Origin: Odiellus spinosus
Taxonomy: Eukaryota; Arthropoda; Arachnida; Opiliones; Phalangiidae
DNA: 64,000 bases
Direction: 5' to 3'
Assembly: GCA_963920705.1 (NCBI GenBank)
Contig: OY987225.1
Coordinates: forward strand, 4,466,334-4,530,333
Both the position numbers and the translations under genes were made by a program. Position 1 is the first letter of the stretch. Each line of letters starts with the position of its first letter. The notes below the pieces were generated by a model, which was not told the origin of the DNA, did not search any database, and was given only the letters and a program-made list of their open reading frames with translations. This document shows, in pieces, positions 44,650-58,700 of this stretch.

Positions 44650-44975
44650 ACTGAGATTTTTTCTTCTTTAAGTTTGTCCTTAATATTACTAATTTCAAAG
44701 TTAATGCTAGGAATAACATCAATTTTTGTTTCTATATCTAGTATTTTACCCTGCATTCCGATGATTGAATTTTCCATTTTTATGACTTTATTATTAACAT
44801 TGGTTAAAGTCGAGTCCAGTTTATCCAAGCTATTTTTGACAAATTCGAATTTGTCATCTATCTTAGTGTTAAGCCGTTTAAATTCCATCAACAGAAGTTG
44901 CGCGCTTTCTTTCTCCCCCATTTGGAGAGAAGAAAATTAGCAAATGTTACGCGATAAGGTTATTTTTAGAATTAG
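44650..44975 (-). pseudogene. Truncated second copy of the non-LTR ORF1 and 5' region
   Basis: The segment is nearly identical to 16240-16553: the ORF1 start MGEKESAQLLLMEFKRL and its coiled coil to KDKLKEEKIS, plus the upstream CATTTGGAGAGAAGAAAAT. It stops abruptly in the coiled coil at about 44650, so it lacks ORF2 and the 3' end, opposite to the usual 5' truncation of such elements. After GCGATAAGGTTAT it continues TTTTAGAATTAGCGT, unlike the first copy, which is interrupted there by the BEL element. Confidence 0.88.
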
Positions 44976-45027
44976 CGTAAGTTTCAATTAGGTCTAAGTC
45001 CAAATTTAAGCTTAGATTTAATTTATT

Positions 45028-45156
45028 TTGGCAGAGTTCAAGTTAAACTGCAAAAACCAAAAATAAAAGAGATGTGCAAACACTCACCTATAATATAATA
45101 AGCGTTTAGATTATTCAAAGGTTTTGCGAGTTGTGCACACTTGAACTCTGCCAAGA
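45028..45156. mobile_element. Small inverted-repeat element (TTGGCAGAGTTCAAGT ends)
   Basis: TTGGCAGAGTTCAAGT at about 45029 is mirrored by ACTTGAACTCTGCCAAG at about 45139-45155, enclosing ~125 bp. The right half (45088-45161) is duplicated at 45429-45502. Confidence 0.5.
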
Positions 45157-45502
45157 GTTATGAATCTTCTTTGGGTTTTTAGTCCCAATGAAACCTCACG
45201 ACACTCCACAGATTACGATTTTTTACGATAACACGGCTGATAATAGACGTAAGCGCGGGCTCCCGTTGTTTTTTAGAAGTGGGAAGACTGGTTAACGTAG
45301 TAGTTTTGATTTTGCTATTTTATCGTCAGACGACTAATGATATTAAGTCTCGGTAGTTAAAACATAATGTCGTAAAGTACACACTGGTCGTTTAGTCCGA
45401 GATGAATTTTCCAGCGCTGGCAGCGAATCTATAATATAATAAGCGTTTAGATTATTCAAAGGTTTTGCGAGTTGTGCACACTTGAACTCTGCCAAGAGTT
45501 AT
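45088..45502. repeat. 74 bp direct repeat pair (45088-45161 and 45429-45502)
   Basis: Two identical-looking copies, from CTATAATATAATAAGCGTTT to CTCTGCCAAGAGTTAT, are separated by ~267 bp of unrelated sequence. The repeat may be the terminal part of a DNA element, or solo ends left by recombination. Confidence 0.8.
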
Positions 45503-45517
45503 CATGCGGGCCCAGTG

Positions 45518-46706
45518 TTAATTATATCAAAAATGTCTTTGCGAACGAAGACCCAGACTTGAGTGTCTGAAGTGACAGATATTTAATTTTCTTTTAAAAC
45601 ATTAAATTTAAATACAATTAGATTTTCTTTTAAAACGAAATTTCAATATAATTAGATTTTCTTTTAAAACGAAATTTAAATATAATCACAATCTGGCACG
45701 ATTTAGAGTTTCAAATTTCAAAACAACTGCTTTTATTCACTCGGAAGTATTTAAGAAAAAACATGAGACGATTTTCTCCCCTTGACGCTTAACATTAAAT
45801 TTCGCTTAATTATTTTTCAGGGAAAACGTGTATTGAACTGTTATTTTTCAGTATAACGCGAGTCCACTTTAAGTTTTCTTAATTTAACCCGAATTTCCAC
45901 TACTCGCAATTGAACGGATCGTTAAAAATACTCGCCGGTTTATTGGAATGGGTAAATGATAAAGGGAAATGTGTTTTTAAAGCCCGTTTAAAGTCACCTT
46001 CTTTTCTAACTTAGCAGACGACGCAAACCATAACACTATCAAAGCTATATTGTGCGCCAAAGGGAAGAGAATTTCAAAGCGACGAATTTTAGAGCGGATA
46101 AGGTTTTTAAATAAATTTTAATACTTTCTTTTTTCTTTTCATTAAAACCGTATAATTTAAATGATGATTTCCATAAGGGACCACTAATTAGTTACTAGGA
46201 GTTATAATAAAACATTATGCATGGATTAGGTTTGTTCGTTTGCAACCTAGATTAAAAATTAAAATATGGGGAATTTTTTTCCCCTTTAAATTCCTTGTTT
46301 AAGCATTCATAAGCTAACATGAACGAATTGCCTCGACTAAAGTCGAGCAGTTATAATAAAACATTAGCCATAGAAAACAGTAGCCATAGAAAACATTATC
46401 CAATTAAGGTATGAGATCAGATCATAGAGCTTTGAGTCTATGCCTAAAGCCAAAGCTAAATTAAGTAAATTTTTCTATCGAACGAAAAGTTTCGTTTTTT
46501 TTGACACGTAATCCCTGAAAAATAATTAAATCAGTTGTTTTGAAATTTGAAACTCTAAATCGTGCCAGACTGTGATTATATTTAAATTACGTTTTAAAAG
46601 AAAATTTAATTGTATTTAAATTTAATGTTTTAAAGAACTTCAGACATTCAAGGCCATAACATGTCCTTCTGGGTCTTTGTTCGCAAAGACATTTTTGATA
46701 TAATAT
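45518..46706. mobile_element. ~1.2 kb non-autonomous element with long inverted repeats
   Basis: The left end TATATCAAAAATGTCTTTGC with GAACGAAGACCCAGA is mirrored by TCTGGGTCTTTGTTCGCAAA at about 46669 and GACATTTTTGATATA ending near 46706. Inverted similarity continues to about 45730 / 46520 (TGGCACGATTTAGAGTTTCA against its complement), so the arms reach ~210 bp. There is no coding frame. The block CTTCAGACATTCAAGGCC occurs twice at the right edge (46634 and 46712), suggesting a small terminal duplication. Confidence 0.72.
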
Positions 46707-46798
46707 CTGTGACTTCAGACATTCAAGGCCATAACATGTCCTTCAGTCTAACACAAAAGTGTGAACTTCTATATTAAAAGACTAGCCCTTTAAAAAGT

Positions 46799-49700
46799 GA
46801 TTCAGTCAAATCTCTACGTTTTTACCATTGCCCTTTAAACCCAATTAAAATTATTTTTTTCATAATTTTTGATGTTAATAGCTGCGGCAGCCGCACTTGA
46901 TTCAGTCAAATCTCTACATTTTTACCAGTGCCCTTTAATCCCAATTTAAATTAATTTTTTCATAATTTTTGATGTTAATATCTGGGGCAGCCTCACTTGA
47001 TTCAGGCAGATCTGTACATTTTTACCATTGCCCTTTAAACACAATTAAAATAAAAATTTTCAAAATTTTTATGTTAATAGCTGGGGCAGCCTCACTTGAT
47101 TCAGGCAGATCTCTACATTTTTACCATTGACCTTTAAACCCAATTAAAATTATTTTTTTCATAATTTTTGATGTTAATAGCTGGGGCAGCCTCACTTGAT
47201 TCAGTCAGATCTCTACATTTTTACCATTGCCCTTTAAACCCAATTAAAATTAATTTTTTCACAATTTTTGATGTTAATAGCTGAGGCAGCCTCACTTGAT
47301 TCAGTCAGATCTCTACATTTTTACCATTGCCCTTTAAACCCAATTAAAATTAATTTTTTCACAATTTTTGATGTTAATAGCTGGGGCAGACTCACTTGAT
47401 TAAGGCAAATCTCTACATTTTTACCATTGCCCTTTAAACCCAATTAAAATTAATTTTTTCATAATTTTTGATGTTAATGTCTGGTGCAGCTTCACTTGAT
47501 TCAGGCAGATCTGTACATTTTTACCATTGCCCTTTAAACCCAATTAAAATTAATTTTTTCATAATTTTTATGTTAAGAGCTGGGGCAGCCTCACTTGATT
47601 CAGTCAGATCTCTACATTTTACCATTGCCCTTTAAACCCAATTAAAATAAATTTTTTCATAATTTTTATGTTAATAGCTGGGGCAGCCTCACTTGATTCA
47701 GTCAGATCTGTACAATTTTACCATTGCCCTTTAAACCCAATTAAAATTAATTTTTGATGTTAATAGCTGGGGCAGCCTCACTTGATTAAGTCAGATCTCT
47801 ACATTTTTACCATTGCCCTTTCAACCCAAATTATATTAATTTTTTCATAATTTTTGATGTTAATAGCTGCGGCAGCCGCACTTGATTCAGTCAAATCTCT
47901 ACATTTTTACCAGTACCCTTTAATCCCAATTAATCTTAATTTTTTCATAATTTTTGATTTTAATAGCTGCGGCAGCCGCACTAGATTCAGTCAAATCTCT
48001 ACATTTTTACCAGTGCCATTTAATCCCAATTAAAATTTATGTTTTCATAATTATTGATGTTAATAGCTGCGGCAGCCGAACTTGATTTTGGCAGTTCTCT
48101 ACATTTTTACCATTGTCCTTTAAACCAAATTAAAATTAATTTTTTCACAATTTTTGATGTTAATAGCTGGGGCAGCCTCACTTGATTTATCAGATCTCTA
48201 CATTTTTACCATTGCCCTTTAAACCCAATTAAAATTAATTTTTTCATAATTTTTGATGTTAATATCTGGGGCAGCCTCACTTAATTCAGGCAGATCTCTA
48301 CATTTTTACCATTGCCCTTTAAACACAATTAAAATAAAAAATTTCATTATTTTTATGTTAATAGCTGGGGCAGCCTCACTTGATTCAGGCAGATCTCTAC
48401 ATTTTTACCATTGCCCTTTAAACCCAATTAAAATTAATTTTTTCATAATTTTTATGTTAAAAGCTGGGGCAGCCTCACTTGATTCAGTCAGATCTCTACA
48501 TTTTACCATTGCCCTTTAAACCAAATTAAAATAATTTTTTCACAATTTTTGATGTTAATAGCTGGGGCAGCCTCACTTGATTCAGTCAGATCTCTACATT
48601 TTTACCATTGCCCTTTAAACTCAATTAAAATTAATTTTTTCATAATTTTTGATGTTAATATCTGGGGCAGCCTCACTTGATTCAGGCAGATCTGTACATT
48701 TTTACAATTGCCCTTTAAACCCAATTAAAATAAATTTTTTCATAATTTTTATGTTAATAGCTGAGGCAGCCTCACTTGATTCAGTCAGATCTCTACATTT
48801 TTACCATTGCCCTTTAAACCCAATTAAAATTAATTTTTTCACAATTTTTGATGTTAATAGCTGGGGCAGACTCACTTGATTCAGGCAAATTTCTACATTT
48901 TTACCATTGCCCTTTAAACCCAATTAAAATTAATTTTTTCATAATTTTTGATGTTAATGTCTGGTGCAGCTTCACTTTATTCAGGCAGATCTGTACATTT
49001 TTACCATTGCCCTTTAAACCCAATTAAAATTAATTTTTTCATAATTTTTATGTTAAGAGCTGGGGCAGCCTCACTTGATTCAGTCAGATCTCTACATTTT
49101 ACCATTGCCCTTTAAACCCAATTAAAATAATTTTTTTCATAATTTTTATGTTAATAGCTGGGGCAGCCTCACTTGATTCAGTCAGATCTGTACAATTTTA
49201 CCATTGCCCTTTAAACCCAATTAAAATTAATTTTTGATGTTAATAGCTGGGGCAGCCTCACTTGATTAAGTCAGATCTCTACATTTTTACCATTGCCCTT
49301 TCAACCCAAATTATATTAATTTTTTCATAATTTTTGATGTTAATAGCTGCGGCAGCCGCACTTGATTCAGTCAAATCTCTACATTTTTACCAGTACCCTT
49401 TAATCCCAATTAATCTTAATTTTTTCATAATTTTTGATTTTAATAGCTGCGGCAGCCGCACTAGATTCAGTCAAATCTCTACATTTTTACCAGTGCCCTT
49501 TAATCCCAATTAAAATTTATGTTTTCATAATTATTGATGTTAATAGCTGCGGCAGCCGAACTTGATTTTGGCAGTTCTCTACATTTTTACCATTGTCCTT
49601 TAAACCAAATTAAAATTAATTTTTTCACAATTTTTGATGTTAATAGCTGGGGCAGCCTCACTTGATTTATCAGATCTCTACATTTTTACCATTGCCCTTT

Positions 49701-52700
49701 AAACCCAATTAAAATTAATTTTTTCATAATTTTTGATGTTAATATCTGGGGCAGCCTCACTTAATTCAGGCAGATCTCTACATTTTTACCATTGCCCTTT
49801 AAACACAATTAAAATAAAAAATTTCATTATTTTTATGTTAATAGCTGGGGCAGCCTCACTTGATTCAGGCAGATCTCTACATTTTTACCATTGCCCTTTA
49901 AACCCAATTAAAATTAATTTTTTCATAATTTTTATGTTAAAAGCTGGGGCAGCCTCACTTGATTCAGTCAGATCTCTACATTTTACCATTGCCCTTTAAA
50001 CCAAATTAAAATAATTTTTTCACAATTTTTGATGTTAATAGCTGGGGCAGCCTCACTTGATTCAGTCAGATCTCTACATTTTTACCATTGCCCTTTAAAC
50101 TCAATTAAAATTAATTTTTTCATAATTTTTGATGTTAATATCTGGGGCAGCCTCACTTGATTCAGGCAGATCTGTACATTTTTACAATTGCCCTTTAAAC
50201 CCAATTAAAATAAATTTTTTCATAATTTTTATGTTAATTGCTGGGGCAGCCTCACTTTATTCAGGCAGATCTGTACATTTTTACCATTGCCCTTTAAACC
50301 CAATTAAAATTAATTTTTTCATAATTTTTGATGTTAATAGCTTGGGCAGCCTCACTTGATTCAGGCAGATCTCTACATTTTTACCATTGCCCCTTAAACC
50401 CAATTAAAATTAATTTTTTCATAATTTTTTATGTTAAAAGCTGGGGCAGCCTCACTTGATTCAGTCAGATCTCTACATTTTACCATTGCCCTTTAAACCC
50501 AATTAAAATATTTTTTTTCATAATTTTTGATGTTAATAGCTGGGGCAGCCTCACTTGATTCAGGCAGATCTCTACATTTTTACAATTGCCATTTAAACCC
50601 AATTAAAATAAATTTTTTCATAATTTTTATGTTAATAGCTGGGGCAGCCTCACTTGATTCAGGCAGATCTGTACATTTTTACCATTGCCCTTTAAACCCA
50701 ATTCAAATTAATTTTTTCATAATTTTTGATGTTAATAGCTGGGGCAGCCTCACTTGATTCAGTCAGATCTCTACATTTTTACCATTGCCCTTTCTACCCA
50801 ATTTATATTAATTTTTTCATAATTTTTGATGTTAATAGCTGCGGCAGCCGAACTTGATTCAGTCAAATCTCTACATTTTTACCAGTGCCCTTTAATCCCA
50901 ATTAAAATTAATGTTTTCATAATTTTTGATGTTAATAGCTGCGGCAGCCGAACTTGATTTAGGCAGTTCTCTACATTTTTACCATTATCCTTTAAACCAA
51001 ATTAAAATTAATTTTTTCACAATTTTTATGTTAATAGCTGGGGCAGCCTCACTTGATTCAGTCAGATCTCTACATTTTTACCATTGCCCTTTAAACCCAA
51101 TTAAAATTATTTTTTTCATAATTTTTGATGTTAATAGCTGGGGCAGCCTCACTTGATTCAGTCAGATCTCTACATTTTTACCATTGCCCTTTCAACCCAA
51201 TTTATATTAATTTTTTCATAATTTTTGATGTTAATAGCTGCGGCAGCCGCACTTGATTCAGTCAAATCTCTACATTTTTACCAGTGCCCTTTAATCCCAA
51301 TTAAACTTAATTTTTTCATAATTTTTGATTTTATTAGCTGCGGCAGCCGCACTTGATTCAGTCAAATCTCTACATTTTTACCAGTGCCCTTTAATCCCTA
51401 TTAAAATTATTTTTTTCATAATTTTTGATGTTAATAGCTTGGGCAGCCTCACTTGATTCAGGCAGATCTCTACATTTTTACCATTGCCCCTTAAACCCAA
51501 TTAAAATTAATTTTTTCATAATTTTTATGTTAAAAGCTGGGGCAGCCTCACTTGATTCAGTCAGATCTCTACATTTTACCATTGCCCTTTAAACCCAATT
51601 AAAATAATTTTTTTCATAATTTTTGATGTTAATAGCTGGGGCAGCCTCACTTGATTCAGGCAGATCTCTACATTTTTACAATTGCCCTTTAAACCCAATT
51701 AAAATAATTTTTTTCATAATTTTTGATGTTAATATCTGGGGCATCCTCACTTGATTCAGGCAGATCTGTACATTTTTACCATTGCCTTTAAACACAATTA
51801 AAATAAAATTTTTCAAAATTTTTATGTTAATAGCTGGGGCAGCCTCACTTGATTCAGGCAGATCTCTTTATTTTTACCATTGCCCTTTAAACCCAATTAA
51901 AATATTTTTTTTCATAATTTTTGATGTTAATAGCTGGGGCAGCCTCACTTGATTCAGGCAGATCTCTACATTTTTACAGGCAGATCTCTACATTTTTACC
52001 ATTGCCCTTTAAACCCAATTAAAATTATTTTTTTCATAATTTTTGATGTTAATAGCTGGGGCAGCCTCACTTGATTCAGTCAGATCTCTACATTTTTACC
52101 ATTGCCCTTTAAACCCAATTAAAATTAATTTTTTCACAATTTTTGATGTTAATAGCTGAGGCAGCCTCACTTGATTCAGTCAGATCTCTACATTTTTACC
52201 ATTGCCCTTTAAACCAAATTAAAATTAATTTTTTCACAATTTTTGATGTTAATAGCTGGGGCAGCCTCACTTGATTCAGGCAAATCTCTACATTTTTACC
52301 AGTGCCCTTTAATCCCAATTAAAATTTATGTTTTCATAATTTTTGATGTTAATAGCTGCGGCAGCCGAACTTGATTCAGTCAGATCTGTACATTTTTACA
52401 ATTGCCCTTTAAACCCAATTAAAATAAATTTTTTCATAATTTTTATGTTAATTGCTGGGGCAGCCTCACTTGATTCAGTCAGATCTTTACATTTTACCAT
52501 TGCCCTTTAAACCCAATTAAAATAAAAAATTTCATAATTTTTATGTTAATAGCTGGGGCAGCCTCACTTGATTCAGGCAGATCTCTACATTTTTACCATT
52601 GCCCTTTAAACCCAATTAAAATAAATTTTTTCATAATTTTTATGTTAATAGCTGGGGCAGCCTCACTTGATTCAGGCAGATCTGTACATTTTTACCATTG

Positions 52701-55700
52701 CCCCTTAAACCCAATTAAAATTAATTTTTTCATAATTTTTATGTTAAAAGCTGGGGCAGCCTCACTTGATTCAGTCAGATCTCTACATTTTACCATTGCC
52801 CTTTAAACCCAATTAAAATAATTTTTTTCATAATTTTTGATTTTAATAGCTGGGGCAGCCTCACTTGATTCAGGCAGATCTCTACATTTTTACAGGCAGA
52901 TCTCTACATTTTTACCATTGCCCTTTAAACCCAATTAAAATTATTTTTTTCATAATTTTTGATGTTAATAGCTGGGGCAGCCTCACTTGATTCAGTCAGA
53001 TCTCTACATTTTTACCATTGCCCTTTAAACCCAATTAAAATTAATTTTTTCACAATTTTTGATGTTAATAGCTGAGGCAGCCTCACTTGATTCAGTCAGA
53101 TCTCTACATTTTTACCATTGCCCTTTAAACCAAATTAAAATTAATTTTTTCACAATTTTTGATGTTAATAGCTGGGGCAGCCTCACTTGATTCAGGCAAA
53201 TCTCTACATTTTTACCAGTGCCCTTTAATCCCAATTAAAATTTATGTTTTCATAATTTTTGATGTTAATAGCTGCGGCAGCCGAACTTGATTCAGTCAGA
53301 TCTGTACATTTTTACAATTGCCCTTTAAACCCAATTAAAATAAATTTTTTCATAATTTTTATGTTAATTGCTGGGGCAGCCTCACTTGATTCAGTCAGAT
53401 CTCTACATTTTACCATTGCCCTTTAAACCCAATTAAAATAAAAAATTTCATAATTTTTATGTTAATAGCTGGGGCAGCCTCACTTGATTCAGGCAGATCT
53501 CTACATTTTTACCATTGCCCTTTAAACCCAATTAAAATAAATTTTTTCATAATTTTTATGTTAATAGCTGGGGCAGCCTCACTTGGTTCAGGCAGATCTG
53601 TACATTTTTACCATTGCCCCTTAAACCCAATTAAAATTAATTTTTTCATAATTTTTATGTTAAAAGCTGGGGCAGCCTCACTTGATTCAGTCAGATCTCT
53701 ACATTTTACCATTGCCCTTTAAACCCAATTAAAATAATTTTTTTCATAATTTTTGATGTTAATAGCTGGGGCAGCCTCACTTGATTCAGGCAGATCTCTA
53801 CATTTTTATAATTGCCCTTTAAACCCAATTAAAATAATTTTTTTCATAATTTTTGATGTTAATATCTGGGGCATCCTCACTTGATTCAGGCAGATCTGTA
53901 CATTTTTACCATTGCCTTTAAACACAATTAAAATAAAATTTTTCAAAATTTTTATGTTAATAGCTGGGGCAGCCTCACTTGATTCAGGCAGATCTCTATA
54001 TTTTTACCATTGCCCTTTAAACCCAATTAAAATAATTTTTTTCATAATTTTTGATGTTAATAGCTGGGGCAGCCTCACTTGATTCAGGCAGATCTCTACA
54101 TTTTTACAGGCAGATCTCTACATTTTTACCATTGCCCGTTAAACCCAATTAAAATTATTTTTTTCATAATTTTTGATGTTAATAGCTGGGGCAGCCTCAC
54201 TTGATTCAGTCAGATCTCTACATTTTTACCATTGCCCTTTAAACCCAATTAAAATTAATTTTTTCACAATTTTTGATGTTAATAGCTGAGGCAGCCTCAC
54301 TTGATTCAGTCAGATCTCTACATTTTTACCATTGCCCTTTAAACCAAATTAAAATTAATTTTTTCACAATTTTTGATGTTAATAGCTGGGGCAGCCTCAC
54401 TTGATTCAGGCAAATCTCTACATTTTTACCAGTGCCCTTTAATCCCAATTAAAATTTATGTTTTCATAATTTTTGATGTTAATAGCTGCGGCAGCCGAAC
54501 TTGATTCAGTCAGATCTGTACATTTTTACAATTGCCCTTTAAACCCAATTAAAATAAATTTTTTCATAATTTTTATGTTAATTGCTGGGGCAGCCTCACT
54601 TGATTCAGGCAGATCTGTACATTTTTTCCATTGCCCTTTAAACCCAATTAAAATTAATTTTTTCATAATTTTTGATGTTAATAGCTTGGGCAGCCTCACT
54701 TGATTCAGGCAGATCTCTACATTTTTACCATTGCCCCTTAAACCCAATTAAAATTAATTTTTTCATAATTTTTATGTTAAAAGCTGGGGCAGCCTCACTT
54801 GATTCAGTCAGATCTCTACATTTTACCATTGCCCTTTAAACCCAATTAAAATAAAAAATTTCATAATTTTTATGTTAATAGCTGGGGCAGCCTCACTTGA
54901 TTCAGGCAGATCTCTACATTTTTACCATTGCCCTTTAAACCCAATTAAAATAAATTTTTTCATCATTTTTATGTTAATAGCTGGGGCAGCCTCACTTGAT
55001 TCAGGCAGATCTGTACATTTTTACCATTGCCCTTTAAACCCAATTAAAATTAATTTTTTCATAATTTTTGATGTTAATAGCTGGGGCAGCCTCACTTGAT
55101 TCAGTCAGATCTCTACATTTTTACCATTGCCCTTTCAACCCAATTTATAGTAATTTTTTCATAATTTTTGATGTTAACAGCTGCGGCAGCCGCACTTGAT
55201 TCAGTCAAATCTCTACATTTTTACCGGTGCCCTTTAATCCCAATTAAACTTAATTTTTTCATAATTTTTGATTTTAATAGCTGCGGCAGCCGCACTTGAT
55301 TCAGTCAAATCTGTACATTTTTACCATTGCCCTTTAATCCCAATTAAAATTAATTTTTTCATAATTTTTGATGTTAATAGCTGGGGCAGCCTCACTTGAT
55401 TCAGGCAGATCTCTACATTTTTACAATTGCCCTTTAAACCCAATTAAAATAAATTTTTTCATAATTTTTATGTTAATAGCTGGGGCAGCCTACTTGATTC
55501 AGGCAGATCTGTACATTTTTACCATTGCCCTTTAAACCCAATTAAAATTATTTTTTTCATAATTTTTGATGTTAATAGCTGGGGCAGCCTCACTTGATTC
55601 AGTCAGATCTCTACATTTTTACCATTGCCCTTTCAACCCAATTTATATTAATTTTTTCATAATTTTTGATGTTAATAGCTGCGGCAGCCGCACTTGATTC

Positions 55701-58700
55701 AGTCAAATCTCTACATTTTTACCAGTGCCCTTTAATCCCAATTTAAATTAATGTTTTCATAATTTTTGATGTTAATAGCTGCGGCAGCCGAACTTGATTT
55801 AGGCAGTTCTCTACATTTTTACCATTGTCCTTTAAACCAAATTAAAATAAATTTTTTCACAATTTTTGATGTTAATAGCTGGGGCAGCCTCACTTGATTC
55901 AGTCAGATCTCTACATCTTTACCATTGCCCTTTAAACCCAATTAAAATTATTTTTTTCATAATTTTTGATGTTAATATCTGGGGCAGCCTCACTTAATTC
56001 ATTCAGATCTCTACATTTTTACCATTGCCCTTTAAACACAATAAAAATGAAAAATTTCATAATTTTTATGTTAATAGCTGGGGCAGCCTCACTTGATTCA
56101 GGCAGATCTCTACATTTTTACCATTGCCCTTTAAACCCAATTAAAATTATTTTTTTCATAATTTTTATGTTAAAAGCTGGGGCAGCCTCACTTGATTCAG
56201 TCAGATCTCTACATTTTACCATTGCCCTTTAAACCCAATTAAAATAATTTTTTCACAATTTTTGATGTTAATAGCTGGGGCAGCCTCACTTGATTCTGTC
56301 AGATCTCTACATTTTTACCATTGCACTTTAAACTCAATTAAAATTAATTTTTTCATAATTTTTGATGTTAATATCTGGGGCATCCTCACTTGATTCAGGC
56401 AGATCTGTACATTTTTACCATTGCCTTTAAACACAATTAAAATAAAATTTTTCAAAATTTTTATGTTAATAGCTGGGGCAGCCTCACTTGATTCAGGCAG
56501 ATCTCTATATTTTTACCATTGCCCTTTAAACCCAATTAAAATAATTTTTTTCATAATTTTTGATGTTAATAGCTTAGGCAGCCTCACTTGATTCAGCAGA
56601 TCTCTACATTTTTACAGGCAGATCTGTACATTTTTACCATTGCCTTTAAACACAATTAAAATAAATTTTTTCAAAATTTTTATGTTAATAGCTGGGGCAG
56701 CCTCACTTGATTCAGGCAGATCTCTATATTTTTACCATTGCCCTTTAAACCCAATTAAAATAATTTTTTTCATAATTTTTGATGTTAATAGCTGGGGCAG
56801 CCTCACTTGATTCAGGCAGATCTCTACATTTTTACAGGCAGATCTCTACATTTTTACCATTGCTCTTTAAACCCAATTAAAATTAATTTTTTCATAATTT
56901 TTATGTTAAAATCTGGGGCAGCCTCACTTGATTCAGTCAGATCTCTACATTTTACCATTGCCCTTTAAACCCAATTAAAATAAATTTTTTCATAATTTTT
57001 ATGTTAATAGCTGGGGCAGCCTCACTTGATTCAGGCAAATCTCTATATTTTTATCATTGCCCTTTAAACCCAATTAAAATTAATTTTTTCATAATTTTAT
57101 GTTAAAAGCTGGGGCAGCCTCACTTGATTCAGTCAGATCTCTACATTTTACCATTGCCCTTTAAGCCCAATTAAAATAATTTTTTTCATAATTTTTGATG
57201 TTAATAGCTGGGGCAGCCTCACTTGATTCAGGCAGATCTCTACATTTTTACCATTGCCCTTTAAACCCAATTAAAATTATTTTTTTCATAATTTTTGATG
57301 TTAATAGCTGGGGCAGCCTCACTTGATTCAGTCAGATCTCTACATTTTTACCATTGCCCTTTAAACCCAATTAAAATTAATTTTTTCACAATTTTTGATG
57401 TTAATAGCTGGGGCATCCTCACTTGATTCAGGCAGATCTGTACATTTTTACCATTGCCTTTAAACACAATTAAAATAAAATTTTTCAAAATTTTTATGTT
57501 AATAGCTGGGGCAGCCTCACTTGATTCAGGCAGATCTCTATATTTTTACCATTGCTATTTAAACCCAATTAAAATAATTTTTTTCATAATTTTTGATGTT
57601 AATAGCTTAGGCAGCCTCACTTGATTCAGCAGATCTCTACATTTTTACAGGCAGATCTGTACATTTTTACCATTGCCTTTAAACACAATTAAAATAAATT
57701 TTTTCAAAATTTTTATGTTAATAGCTGGGGCAGCCTCACTTGATTCAGGCAGATCTCTATATTTTTACCATTGCCCTTTAAACCCAATTAAAATAATTTT
57801 TTTCATAATTTTTGATGTTAATAGCTGGGGCAGCCTCACTTGATTCAGGCAGATCTCTACATTTTTACAGGCAGATCTCTACATTTTTACCATTGCCCTT
57901 TAAACCCAATTAAAATTATTTTTTTCATAATTTTTGATGTTAATAGCTGGGGCAGCCTCACTTGATTCAGTCAAATCTCTACATTTTTACCAGTGCCCTT
58001 TAATCCCAATTAAAATTTATGTTTTCATAATTTTTGATGTTAATAGCTGCGGCAGCCAAACTTTATTTAGGCAGTTCTCTACATTTTTACCATTGTCCTT
58101 TAAACCAAATTAAAATTAATTTTTTCACAATTTTTGATGTTAATAGCTGGGGCAGCCTCACTTGATTCATCAGATCTCTACATTTTTACCATTGCCCTTT
58201 AAACCCAATTAAAATTAATTTTTTCATAATTTTTGATGTTAATATCTGGGGCAGCCTCACTTGATTCAGGCAGATCTCTACATTTTTACCATTGCCCTTT
58301 AAACACAATTAAAATAAAAAATTTCAAAATTTTTATGTTAATAGCTTGGGCAGCCTCACTTGATTCAGGCAGATCTCTACATTTTTACCATTGCCCTTTA
58401 AACCCAATTAAAATTTTTTTTTTCATAATTTTTGATTTTAATAGCTGGGGCAGCCTCACTTGATTCAGTCAGATCTCTACATTTTTACCATTGCCCTTTC
58501 AACCCAATTTATATTAATTTTTTCATAATTTTTGATGTTAATAGCTGCGGCAGCGCACTTGATTCAGTCAAATCTCTACATTTTTACCAGTGCCCTTTAA
58601 TCAAAATTAAACTTAATTTTTTCATAATTTTTGATTTTAATAGCTGCGGCAGCCGCACTTGATTCAGTCAGATCTCTACATTTTTACCATTGCCCTTTAA

